From positions 1 through 9,443 of the forward strand of contig JAKQTP010000176.1 in NCBI GenBank assembly GCA_029563035.1: a DNA stretch of 9,443 nt, in the 5' to 3' direction. The DNA is from an archaeon (lineage in GTDB: Archaea; Iainarchaeota; Iainarchaeia; CSSED10-239). Within the stretch, counting starts at the first letter, position 1, and the number at the start of each line of letters is the position of its first letter. The position numbers and the translations under genes are program-made. Shown here piece by piece: positions 1-6,071 of this stretch. Under the pieces are notes generated by a model. The model ran no database searches and was not told the DNA's origin. It saw only the letters and a program-made list of their open reading frames with translations.

Positions 1-1
1 A

Positions 2-568
2 CATGATTTCAAAAATAAAGAATTAGGAGAAGAATGGTGGTATTATAAAGTATATACGAGTGGCAATATATATTCTTATTTAGAAAATAAAGATATATTA
101 CCCTCCTCTGAATATTATTTAGAAAAACATACACCAAGAACTTTGATGCAATTATTAGGCACAGAATGTGGTCGTCAAATTATCCATCCAAATATTTGGG
201 TTAATAGTTTAATGAGTGATTATAAACCTTTATGTGAGAGTAGATGCAACCCTGAACAATGCACTTGTGAAGAAGATTGTATTGGTAAAAAATCTAATTG
301 GCTCATAACAGATATGAGGTTTCCTAATGAATTACAAGCTGTTAAAGATAAGGGCGGTATTGTCCTAAGAATTAATAGAAATAATGCTACATCTAAAGGC
401 ATTGATTTACATCAAAAATTAGAATATGAAATTACAGGTAAAGGAAATCATATATCTGAAACAGCTTTAGATAATTCTATATTTGATTATGTTATAGAAA
501 ATAATGGAACATTAGAAGAATTAATTTTAGAGGTAGAGAAATTTTTAAAATTCTATAAAATAATTTAA
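2..568 (+). CDS. deoxynucleoside monophosphate kinase (5' partial)
   Basis: The frame is open from the first bases, with no in-frame ATG before 146, so this is the C-terminal ~188 residues of a gene starting upstream. Recognisable family signatures are TPRTLMQLLGTECGRQIIHPNIWVN (about visible residues 43-68) and WLITDMRFPNE (about 100-110), as in phage dNMP kinases such as T4 gene 1 product. These enzymes phosphorylate dNMPs to dNDPs in the cytoplasm for phage DNA synthesis; the P-loop, normally N-terminal, lies outside the window. Between the two signatures is an unusual cysteine cluster (C-x3-C-x4-C-x-C-x3-C, visible residues 78-93; a further Cys sits in the GTECGR motif) that I do not recall as a family feature and that could bind metal. 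The stop is 2 nt before the next start, and thyA lies two genes on, supporting a nucleotide-metabolism operon. The TTG at 143 falls inside the conserved motif and is not the real start. Confidence 0.85.
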   Translation, partial: HDFKNKELGEEWWYYKVYTSGNIYSYLENKDILPSSEYYLEKHTPRTLMQLLGTECGRQIIHPNIWVNSLMSDYKPLCESRCNPEQCTCEEDCIGKKSNWLITDMRFPNELQAVKDKGGIVLRINRNNATSKGIDLHQKLEYEITGKGNHISETALDNSIFDYVIENNGTLEELILEVEKFLKFYKII

Positions 569-570
569 AG

Positions 571-768
571 ATGAATGAATTACTTTATCTTAAATGCAAA
601 AAATGCAAAACAAATTATGAAAAACCATCAGCATTTAAGAAATTTAATATAGAAAAACCAAATGTTTTTTTTAAATGGAGTCTTAAATTTTGCGATAAAT
701 GCAGGCGTGAAAAAGAATTATTAGCATTTAAAGAATTATCAAATATAATATTAAAATTATCATCATGA
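571..768 (+). CDS. small putative zinc-ribbon protein, 65 aa
   Basis: Short lysine-rich protein with two CxxC knuckles, C9-x2-C12 and C41-x2-C44, spaced 28 residues apart. This is the layout of a zinc ribbon or zinc-binding beta-hairpin pair. The remainder is basic and aromatic (several FK/KF pairs), compatible with nucleic-acid binding, but no specific family is recognised. The ATG lies 2 nt after the dNMP kinase stop, and the TGA overlaps the next ATG as ATGA, so translation with its neighbours is probably coupled. It sits in the metabolic cassette beside a kinase with its own cysteine cluster; any functional link is speculation. It could be a small transcription- or translation-modulating phage protein. 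Gene status is well supported by packing; function is not. Confidence 0.65.
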   Translation: MNELLYLKCKKCKTNYEKPSAFKKFNIEKPNVFFKWSLKFCDKCRREKELLAFKELSNIILKLSS

Positions 769-1247
769 AAACAGACTTATCACCTTATATTGAAAAAGAG
801 ATTAATTTCATAATTAATAAATTAATTAAGTTAGGAAATTACAAATTAGAAGATGGTTCATTTTTATATAGAACTTGCACTTTTGAAGTAAATAATATAT
901 CTTCAAATAAAGATTGGCAGAATCAATTTAGTCTTTGTTTATTTCCGGAATTATTATCTCATGGAGAAAGAACAGAAGTTTGGATAAATTGCAGGATAGA
1001 ATTATCTGCAGATAAAATAAAATCTTATAAAGATACTTTTAACTTTTATAATTCTGAGGTTATAAAAAATATTAAAGAAGTTATCTTGGAAGATTTTAAA
1101 AAAATAAATTTAGTTCCATTTATGGATGAGGATTCATTTATGAATTATTTTACAAAACCAGAAATAAATAACGGTTTTGTCAAATTATCTTTTTATGTAA
1201 ATACTTCTTACCCTAAAGGTTGTTGGGAAAATCACACATTAAATTAA
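765..1247 (+). CDS. hypothetical protein, 160 aa
   Basis: I do not recognise this protein. It starts at the ATG of an ATGA overlap with the zinc-ribbon gene and ends 5 nt before the thyA start, so it belongs to the same transcript. The N-terminus (about residues 8-24) looks helical, followed by alternating polar and hydrophobic stretches (about 34-42, 54-60, 71-80) suggesting beta strands, a helical segment (about 83-115), and a final strand-like stretch (about 138-146). Four scattered cysteines (38, 58, 76, 153) form no CxxC motif. There is no signal peptide or membrane segment, so it is probably a soluble cytoplasmic protein. Position argues for a role in replication or nucleotide supply, but nothing in the sequence proves it. 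Confidence 0.7.
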   Translation: MKTDLSPYIEKEINFIINKLIKLGNYKLEDGSFLYRTCTFEVNNISSNKDWQNQFSLCLFPELLSHGERTEVWINCRIELSADKIKSYKDTFNFYNSEVIKNIKEVILEDFKKINLVPFMDEDSFMNYFTKPEINNGFVKLSFYVNTSYPKGCWENHTLN

Positions 1248-1252
1248 AAATT

Positions 1253-2485
1253 ATGAAACAATATTTAGATTTATTAAGAGAAATTAAAGAGAGAGGGCTC
1301 TATAAAGAACCTGCAAGAGAGAATATGCCTGGAACATATTCATTATTTGGTTACCAAATGAGATTTAATCTACAAGAAGGTTTTCCACTCTTGACGACAA
1401 AGAAAGTTTCTTTCAAGAATATAGTTGTAGAACTCTTATGGTTTCTTCGAGGAGATACGAACATAAAATATCTTGTAGATAATGGTTGTAATATCTGGAA
1501 TGAAGATGCTTATAATTATTATAGAAAAATAAATAAAGGCAAACTGCCAATAGAGCTTTTAGGAGACACTATCAATAATGAAGGAAATTTAGATTTACTC
1601 ACTTTTCAAGAATTTATAACTATCATTAAAGTAAGAAACTTCGATAATTTACCCTCATATAATAAATATACTTTAGGAGATTGTGGAATGCAGTATGGTA
1701 AACTCTGGAGGGATTGGCAAGTTGATAAAGAGGTTTTCTCTCACTCTATTCAAGATTCAGGAGAAGAAGGTTTAGGTTCTATTATAACAAAAGACATTTA
1801 TAAAAAACAAGATAATATTGACCAATTCAAAGAACTTCTTGTTGGTTTAAAAAATAACCCTATGGGGAGAAGACATATTATCACAGCTTGGAACCCTGCC
1901 ACATTAAATGACATGGCACTTAATGCATGCCATGCTTTTGTTCAATTTAATTGTAGAAAATTATCTTTTGAACAAAGAATTGAATGGGCAAAGAAAAATA
2001 TCAATCCAGATTTATTTGAGAATCTTTATATTACAGAACTAGCTGAAAGTGAATCTTGTCCTAAATACTATCTTGACTGTCAAATGTATCAGCGAAGTGC
2101 AGATTCAGTATTGGGAGTTCCTTACAATATAGCTTCTTATGCTCTGTTAACTGAAATAATATCTAAAGTATGTAATATGATACCTGGAGAATTTATACAT
2201 ACATTTGGAGATGTTCATATTTACGAAAATCATCTAGGGGCAGTAAAAGAACAGTTAGAGAGAGAGCCAAGAAAATTACCCAAGTTAAATATAAATACAG
2301 AATTTTGGCAAACAGAATCAGGGGAATGTGGTATAGGAAACTTATCAATAAGTGGATTCTTAGAAGGTTTAAAATCAGATGATTTTTTAAGATGTTTAAT
2401 TGAAGAAGATATACAATTATCAAATTATAATCCGCATCCAAAACTCACAAATAAAACTAATTTATCAACCGGAATAATAAAATGA
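1253..2485 (+). CDS. thyA: thymidylate synthase (ThyA type), enlarged
   Basis: ThyA converts dUMP to dTMP using methylene-tetrahydrofolate. Family landmarks appear in order over 410 residues: MKQYL start, SLFGYQMRFNLQEGFPLLTTKK (30-51), VELLWFLRGDTN with catalytic Glu60 (59-70), NPMGRRHIITAWN with phosphate-binding Arg206/207, NACHAF with nucleophile Cys226, YQRSAD with Arg281 and Asp284, PYNIASYALL with Asn292, GDVHIYENH with His322 and Tyr324, and a terminal NPHP. Asn292 corresponds to the residue favouring dUMP over dCMP, arguing against a dCMP hydroxymethylase. The protein is ~145 residues longer than E. coli ThyA (264): extra sequence lies at about 86-142, 157-190, 235-272 and 349-388, outside the core motifs. 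The N-terminal phosphate loop reads RENMPGT rather than RTGTGT, and the W-x-x-W pair near residue 82 is W-N-E-D. ATG 1253 is chosen over TTG 1220 because it gives the canonical MKQYL N-terminus and has an A-rich leader 5 nt after the previous stop. Confidence 0.96.
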   Translation: MKQYLDLLREIKERGLYKEPARENMPGTYSLFGYQMRFNLQEGFPLLTTKKVSFKNIVVELLWFLRGDTNIKYLVDNGCNIWNEDAYNYYRKINKGKLPIELLGDTINNEGNLDLLTFQEFITIIKVRNFDNLPSYNKYTLGDCGMQYGKLWRDWQVDKEVFSHSIQDSGEEGLGSIITKDIYKKQDNIDQFKELLVGLKNNPMGRRHIITAWNPATLNDMALNACHAFVQFNCRKLSFEQRIEWAKKNINPDLFENLYITELAESESCPKYYLDCQMYQRSADSVLGVPYNIASYALLTEIISKVCNMIPGEFIHTFGDVHIYENHLGAVKEQLEREPRKLPKLNINTEFWQTESGECGIGNLSISGFLEGLKSDDFLRCLIEEDIQLSNYNPHPKLTNKTNLSTGIIK

Positions 2486-3069
2486 AATTCAAAACAATAA
2501 AAGAGTTAAGGGGAAAATTATTACTTAAATACACTATATTATATGATGGGATAACAGTTAATAAGAGTAACGATATAAGGGAGCATAATATCTTAAAAAG
2601 TATATTCTTAGATGTTTGTATAGCAAGAGAAAACTTAAATCAATTACATAGTTGGTTATCAAATTTTAATAATCTATATAATTCATTTAAGTTAAGAGAG
2701 CCTAATCCTTTTAGTTTAGAATTAATAAGCGAAGAGGATATCTTAGAAGAGATATTGTATATACATGATAATTATTATGTGACCAAAGAGTTAGAAAATT
2801 ATCTAGATAAAATAATAGAAGAAACTAATTTTATGGATAATGCTTTTAATTCTTTTTTCGGCAACCCGAAGTTGCATAAGATTCAATCTAATGAAATTAT
2901 AGAATTAACAAAAGAAGAAGCTGAAATATCCTCTTTAAAGAAAGAAGGTAACTTAATAAATTTAAAGTATTCAGTCTCAGAATGGGAAGAATATTTTAAA
3001 TTAGAATTTAAAAAAATGTTAGATTCAAAAAAAATAAATAATAAAGTATTAAAACAATTTTTTAACTAA
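2482..3069 (+). CDS. hypothetical protein, 195 aa, coupled to thyA
   Basis: No family is recognised. The ATG overlaps the thyA stop (ATGA), implying translational coupling. The protein is charged and leucine/isoleucine-rich with predicted helical stretches at about 34-68, 82-116 and 141-152, and a basic C-terminus (about 172-191, KLEFKKMLDSKK...). There is no signal peptide, membrane helix, cysteine motif or nucleotide-binding loop. A single NAFNSFFGNP stretch (119-129) interrupts the helices. It is probably a small soluble phage protein of the replication/metabolism region. It lies 10 nt upstream of the AAA ATPase and could be a partner of that enzyme or of ThyA, but this rests on position alone. 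Confidence 0.75.
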   Translation: MKFKTIKELRGKLLLKYTILYDGITVNKSNDIREHNILKSIFLDVCIARENLNQLHSWLSNFNNLYNSFKLREPNPFSLELISEEDILEEILYIHDNYYVTKELENYLDKIIEETNFMDNAFNSFFGNPKLHKIQSNEIIELTKEEAEISSLKKEGNLINLKYSVSEWEEYFKLEFKKMLDSKKINNKVLKQFFN

Positions 3070-3079
3070 TTAAAAATAA

Positions 3080-4177
3080 ATGATAATAGAAGAAGCAGAT
3101 TTAGAATTCTTGTCTGAAGAGTTAAGAAAACAATTGTTAAATACAAAATCTAATTCTGGTGGATTAGTAGATGATTATTTTATAAGACCTCTAAATGTTT
3201 TCTTAGATAAATATGGCGAGATACCAAATGTTTATAAAATACATCTTTCTGACTCTGATAATTTCTCAAAACATTTTGAAAAAGAATATAAGAATGATAT
3301 TGTTATAAAAAAAGAACTCCGTTCAATTTATGATGGTAAGAAGTGGACACAAGAAATGGTTTTCTATTGGTTAAAAACAGGAGAGCTAATTGTGATAACA
3401 GATTATCTTGAGGTTTACACCAAAGGAGATTTAACATTAGTTGAGTCTATAAAATCTAAGTTAAAGAGATATATTTACAAAACAAAGAAAGAAAATAAAA
3501 TCTGGCTATTATTACAAACAAATCAAGGATTAAAAACTATAAGCTTTAAATTAAATAAACAAGATATAGATTTAGATTATAATTACAATGATGATTTCAA
3601 AGAAGTAAATAATAGAATACTCAAGAAAATAAATGAAAAAGATTCTAAAGGGATATTTTTATTTCATGGAGTTCCAGGAGGCGGCAAGACAACCTATGTA
3701 AAATATCTAGCTTCAAAAACAAAGAAAAAAGTTATATTTTTATCACCGCAAGTAGCTAGCAATTTACATCAACCAGAGTTCACGGAATTTTTATTAAGCA
3801 ACTCAGGTTGTTTATTGGTTATTGAGGATGCTGAATTGTTAATTGAAAGTAGAGATAAAATTAATTCTCCTGTCTCAGCTATTCTCAATATTGCCGATGG
3901 ATTATTAAGTGATGAATTAAAGATTCAAATAGTTTGTACTTTCAATACTGACCTATCAAATATAGATGAGGCTATTTTAAGAAAAGGTAGATTGCAAGCA
4001 ATTTATAATTTCGAGAAATTAAGTATAGAAAAAACTAAAAAACTTATTAATAAGATATATCCAAATGAAAATATATCTTATAAAGAAAAAGAAATGACAG
4101 TTGCCGAAATCTATAATTTAAAAGAAACAAATTTCTTAAAAGAAAAAAAGAAAATTCAAACTGTTGGTTTTAAATAA
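3080..4177 (+). CDS. AAA-family ATPase, Bcs1-like, 365 aa
   Basis: The ATPase core lies in the second half: Walker A GVPGGGKT (197-204), Walker B LLVIEDAE (245-252), sensor-1 CTFNTD with Asn289, and an arginine-finger region AILRKGRLQ with Arg301 and Arg304 (298-305). The motif set and the FNTD...LRKGRL arrangement fit classical AAA proteins near the Bcs1/katanin type; similar proteins with this VIEDAE and CTFNTD wording are familiar from Bacteroidetes and their phages. The N-terminal ~175 residues are a family-specific domain, including a possible beta-rich section around 103-158 (IVITDYLEVYTKG, IWLLLQTNQG), that probably handles substrate or oligomer contacts. Such enzymes remodel protein or nucleoprotein complexes as hexamers; the substrate is unknown. 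It is cytoplasmic, with no transmembrane segment of the kind found in mitochondrial Bcs1. The leader TTAAAAATAA immediately precedes the ATG. Confidence 0.88.
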   Translation: MIIEEADLEFLSEELRKQLLNTKSNSGGLVDDYFIRPLNVFLDKYGEIPNVYKIHLSDSDNFSKHFEKEYKNDIVIKKELRSIYDGKKWTQEMVFYWLKTGELIVITDYLEVYTKGDLTLVESIKSKLKRYIYKTKKENKIWLLLQTNQGLKTISFKLNKQDIDLDYNYNDDFKEVNNRILKKINEKDSKGIFLFHGVPGGGKTTYVKYLASKTKKKVIFLSPQVASNLHQPEFTEFLLSNSGCLLVIEDAELLIESRDKINSPVSAILNIADGLLSDELKIQIVCTFNTDLSNIDEAILRKGRLQAIYNFEKLSIEKTKKLINKIYPNENISYKEKEMTVAEIYNLKETNFLKEKKKIQTVGFK

Positions 4178-4191
4178 ATATTGTTTAAATA

Positions 4192-4380
4192 ATGAGAAAA
4201 GTTAAAAAATATAATGGAATTATTTCCGATATGGTTACATTTGAAAGAAATTTTGAAAGGGAAATTGCAAATTTACCAAAGAAAATAGTTAATCATACAA
4301 CTGATATGTTAAAATATATAAGGCATAATGAATTGGATATAAAAGATAGCCCAAACAGGCACGCAAGATTATTCGAATAA
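4192..4380 (+). CDS. small hypothetical protein, 62 aa
   Basis: Last gene of the metabolic run, 14 nt after the AAA ATPase and followed within 40 nt by a strong terminator. The protein is charged, with a basic N-terminus (MRKVKK) and a likely amphipathic helix over about 13-48 (MVTFERNFEREIANLPKK...), then a polar tail ending NRHARLFE. There is no cysteine motif, signal peptide or known domain. Because of its position it could be an adaptor or inhibitor of the ATPase, but that is inference. A real gene is favoured by the A/T-rich leader, the same strand and spacing as its neighbours, and the absence of another ORF in the gap. Confidence 0.6.
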   Translation: MRKVKKYNGIISDMVTFERNFEREIANLPKKIVNHTTDMLKYIRHNELDIKDSPNRHARLFE

Positions 4381-4404
4381 TTAATTTAAAGAACTTATCT
4401 AAAT

Positions 4405-4441
4405 AAAAAAAGCAAGTATAAAATTATACTTGCTTTTTTTT
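4405..4441. terminator. bidirectional intrinsic terminator
   Basis: A perfect 9-bp stem GCAAGTATA (4412-4420) / TATACTTGC (4425-4433) with loop AAAT is flanked by seven A (4405-4411) and eight T (4434-4441). The A- and T-tracts pair and also supply a U-tract on either strand. It sits between the convergent ends of the 62-residue gene (stop at 4380) and the regulator gene on the - strand (stop at 4462), so it can stop both transcripts. Confidence 0.93.
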
Positions 4442-4461
4442 AATCTAAATAAATTTTCTTT

Positions 4462-5238
4462 TTATTTTCCGTAAACAATTTTTCTAACTGTACGGTCTGA
4501 GATTCCATAAATAACTGCCAACTCAATTACTTTATATTCACCGGTTGCAAATTTCTTAATTATTTCTTTGTTCCTTTCTTCTTTAGAATCAATAACAGTA
4601 TTCAAAACGCTTTTATCTTTAATAATAGAATCTAAAGTTGTATCTCCAGAAGCAATCTCTTTAACTTCAACTTCTGTATCTTTTTCTAAATCAATTACAG
4701 AGTTTAAATCAAAAATATAGTAATTATCTCCTGGAATATACAAACGGTGCGGCTCTCCATTATTAATAACAGTATCAAATTTTAAGAATCCTTCTCTATA
4801 AAGTTCATTCATAAATTCTGAAACATTTCTCTGGTCTGCCCTATAACCTAAATCTCTCACAATTTGTTTTATTTCTAAAGTTGTAACAGAACCATTAATA
4901 TCAATCATCTTAACTGATGCTTCTTTAACAACATCTAAATCAAGTGTTAATAATTGTTCTTTATCAATCAATAATTGTTCTAATACATTAATTTCTTCAT
5001 CGCCATTTATAAAATTAGCAATCTTATCTCTTAAATCAGGTTTTGAGTTTAAAACAAAATCAATTGAAGAAAAAACAAATCTTTGTTCGTCTTTAACAAT
5101 TTCTGTAAAATATTTCATTTCTCCTTGGAATTGATTACCAATAAGAGGTAATTCTAAATTAACTTTTTTTCCGTTTGCTCTTAATAAGTTTGCTTCGTCA
5201 ATAGCAAATCTCACAAAATTTTTAAATTCTACTTTCAT
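4462..5238 (-). CDS. putative DNA-binding regulator with C-terminal HTH, 258 aa
   Basis: The only - strand gene. The C-terminus (about 232-256, with VIELAVIYGISDRTVRKIV) reads as a helix-turn-helix of the simple trihelical kind found in resolvase- or sigma-region-4-like proteins. A central segment (about 116-168: TTLEIKQIVRDLGYRADQRNVSEFMNELYREG followed by a strand-like HRLYIP) resembles a winged helix. The N-terminal ~110 residues match nothing I recognise. Two possible DNA-binding modules, opposite orientation to the metabolic and structural genes, and an adjacent inverted-repeat-rich 170-bp control region suggest a transcriptional regulator of the structural module, possibly autoregulated. 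It has its own host-type promoter (5268-5298) and an A-rich leader (TTAAAATTAAAAATAAAC). It could instead be a replication-initiation or DNA-organising protein. Gene call is certain; function is moderate. Confidence 0.72.
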   Translation of the reverse strand: MKVEFKNFVRFAIDEANLLRANGKKVNLELPLIGNQFQGEMKYFTEIVKDEQRFVFSSIDFVLNSKPDLRDKIANFINGDEEINVLEQLLIDKEQLLTLDLDVVKEASVKMIDINGSVTTLEIKQIVRDLGYRADQRNVSEFMNELYREGFLKFDTVINNGEPHRLYIPGDNYYIFDLNSVIDLEKDTEVEVKEIASGDTTLDSIIKDKSVLNTVIDSKEERNKEIIKKFATGEYKVIELAVIYGISDRTVRKIVYGK

Positions 5239-5267
5239 TTTTGTTTATTTTTAATTTTAATAATACA

Positions 5268-5298
5268 CAAATATACAAAATAAAACAGGTATTCACAA
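5268..5298 (-). promoter_or_regulatory. Bacteroidetes-type promoter for the regulator gene
   Basis: On the - strand the -7 element is TATATTTG (complement of 5268-5275), an exact match to TAnnTTTG, with TTG (complement of 5296-5298) 20 nt upstream as the -33 element. These match the consensus recognised by the primary sigma factor of Bacteroidetes. A start site near 5261 would give a ~22-nt A-rich leader before the ATG at 5238. This suggests transcription by unmodified host RNA polymerase. Confidence 0.7.
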
Positions 5299-5336
5299 GT
5301 TTATAACTCATTGTAAATAAGCGATTTATAATTTAG

Positions 5337-5357
5337 TAAACTTTAAATTTAAGTTTA
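5337..5357. promoter_or_regulatory. 21-bp imperfect palindrome, candidate operator
   Basis: TAAACTT (5337-5343) and AAGTTTA (5351-5357) are perfect inverted 7-bp arms around TAAATTT. It lies in the gap between the divergent regulator and structural genes, where a dimeric HTH protein might bind. The base composition is extremely AT-rich, so chance palindromes are common and the assignment is tentative. Confidence 0.4.
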
Positions 5358-5395
5358 TTTTACTGTTTTTATATATTCATCATGTAAAATAAACT
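5352..5395. repeat. perfect 12-bp inverted repeat before the structural genes
   Basis: AGTTTATTTTAC (5352-5363) and GTAAAATAAACT (5384-5395) are exact reverse complements separated by 20 nt. The right arm ends 13 nt before the ATG at 5409. The left arm overlaps the 21-bp palindrome and the right arm overlaps the TAAACTATTTAAA element. It could be a paired operator or, in RNA, a hairpin that hides the start region of the first structural gene. There is no T-tract after it, so it is not an ordinary terminator. Confidence 0.6.
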
Positions 5396-5406
5396 ATTTA
5401 AAAAGA
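5390..5406 (+). promoter_or_regulatory. shared upstream element, copy 1
   Basis: TAAACTATTTAAAAAGA ends 2 nt before the ATG at 5409. Nearly the same sequence (one A shorter) precedes the third structural gene at 8635-8650. The A-rich, AAAGA-ending segment could serve as translation-initiation leader; the TAAACTATTTAAA core could be part of a phage-specific promoter. No good TAnnTTTG host promoter was found for this + strand gene; the nearest is TAATTTAG at 5329-5336, with one mismatch. Confidence 0.5.
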
Positions 5407-5408
5407 CA

Positions 5409-6071
5409 ATGAAGAAATATTATGTTTTAACACACGAATTTAATGAAATTCAAAATGCTTTGGATTATTTCAAAAAAAATCCAATTCAACCACAAAAAGT
5501 ATTAATTTATGTAAAAAATGATGGGTGGTATTATATAGATGATGAAGAAGGTTTATTAACTCCCTTTTCTATAGGTAAAACAATTATTAGTGAAACAGGA
5601 GAAATTAGTGAATCAAATACTAAAATTTCGGCACCAACAATTTTAACAAATGCTAATATAGGAAAGTTAGTAATGTTAGACACAGACGGTAAGGTTATCT
5701 TAACACAAAGAGAAGTGAGTGCAGACCCTCTAAAATTAAATTTAGTACAAAAACCAGTTTTAGGAGTTTTAGAGTCTATTACAAGAGGTATAGCACAAAT
5801 ATCATCACAAAATGTAGAAAAATTATTTTCACTAGACCCTACACCTTTAGTATTTGATGATTATTTTAATATGACCTTTGTTCCAGGAAATAATGGAATG
5901 CTAGAAAATGTAAATAAAATATTAAATGAAAAACCACAAGTTTTGGAGCAAGGAACAGATAATATCTTTTATAAATTTTTATATGGTTGTGGAGGATGGC
6001 TTTCTTTACAACCGGGTAAATCAGCTAATCAAAAATCTTTTTTTAAACAAACAATAATTTTTAATAAATAA
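5409..6071 (+). CDS. putative virion structural protein, 220 aa
   Basis: First gene of the rightward module, abutting the tail-fibre-like gene with no gap (TAA then ATG). Residues about 83-133 (NIGKLVMLDTDGKVILTQ ... KPVLGVLESITRGIAQI) resemble the small beta-barrel of phage capsid decoration/cement proteins (DUF2190-like), where a value is set, carried and modified by a GV-type strand; this is a weak, by-eye resemblance. The N-terminal ~55 residues (MKKYYVLTHEFNEIQNALDYFKK...) and the C-terminal part with LYGCGGWLSLQPG (191-203) match nothing I know. There is no signal peptide, in contrast to the next gene. It could be a tail, fibre-base or head-decoration component, or an assembly partner of the downstream fibre. 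Confidence 0.65.
   Translation: MKKYYVLTHEFNEIQNALDYFKKNPIQPQKVLIYVKNDGWYYIDDEEGLLTPFSIGKTIISETGEISESNTKISAPTILTNANIGKLVMLDTDGKVILTQREVSADPLKLNLVQKPVLGVLESITRGIAQISSQNVEKLFSLDPTPLVFDDYFNMTFVPGNNGMLENVNKILNEKPQVLEQGTDNIFYKFLYGCGGWLSLQPGKSANQKSFFKQTIIFNK

Noticed and set aside
24..36. Shine-Dalgarno-like AGGAGAAGA followed by ATG at 34
   Set aside because: That ATG reads out of frame to a stop within a few codons, and Bacteroidetes genes rarely use Shine-Dalgarno motifs; it is coding sequence of the kinase.
143..145. TTG as start codon of the dNMP kinase
   Set aside because: It falls within the conserved TPRTLMQLLGTE block and the frame is open upstream to the window edge, so the true start is outside.
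220..402. 60-codon ORF on the - strand
   Set aside because: It lies wholly antisense to the conserved dNMP kinase frame, has no leader or recognisable motif, and is a shadow of AT-rich coding sequence.
1220..1222. TTG start for thyA overlapping the previous gene
   Set aside because: It would add 11 residues before the canonical MKQYL N-terminus; ATG 1253 has a proper A-rich leader and fits the family.
2193..2441. 82-codon ORF on the - strand, Leu/Ile-rich and looking membrane-like
   Set aside because: It is antisense to the conserved C-terminal half of thyA; the apparent hydrophobicity is the complement of Asn/Lys/Asp-rich coding sequence.
5300..5331. TTTATAA direct repeats (5300-5306 and 5325-5331)
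   Set aside because: Seven-base AT-only repeats are expected by chance in this composition and no longer match is seen.
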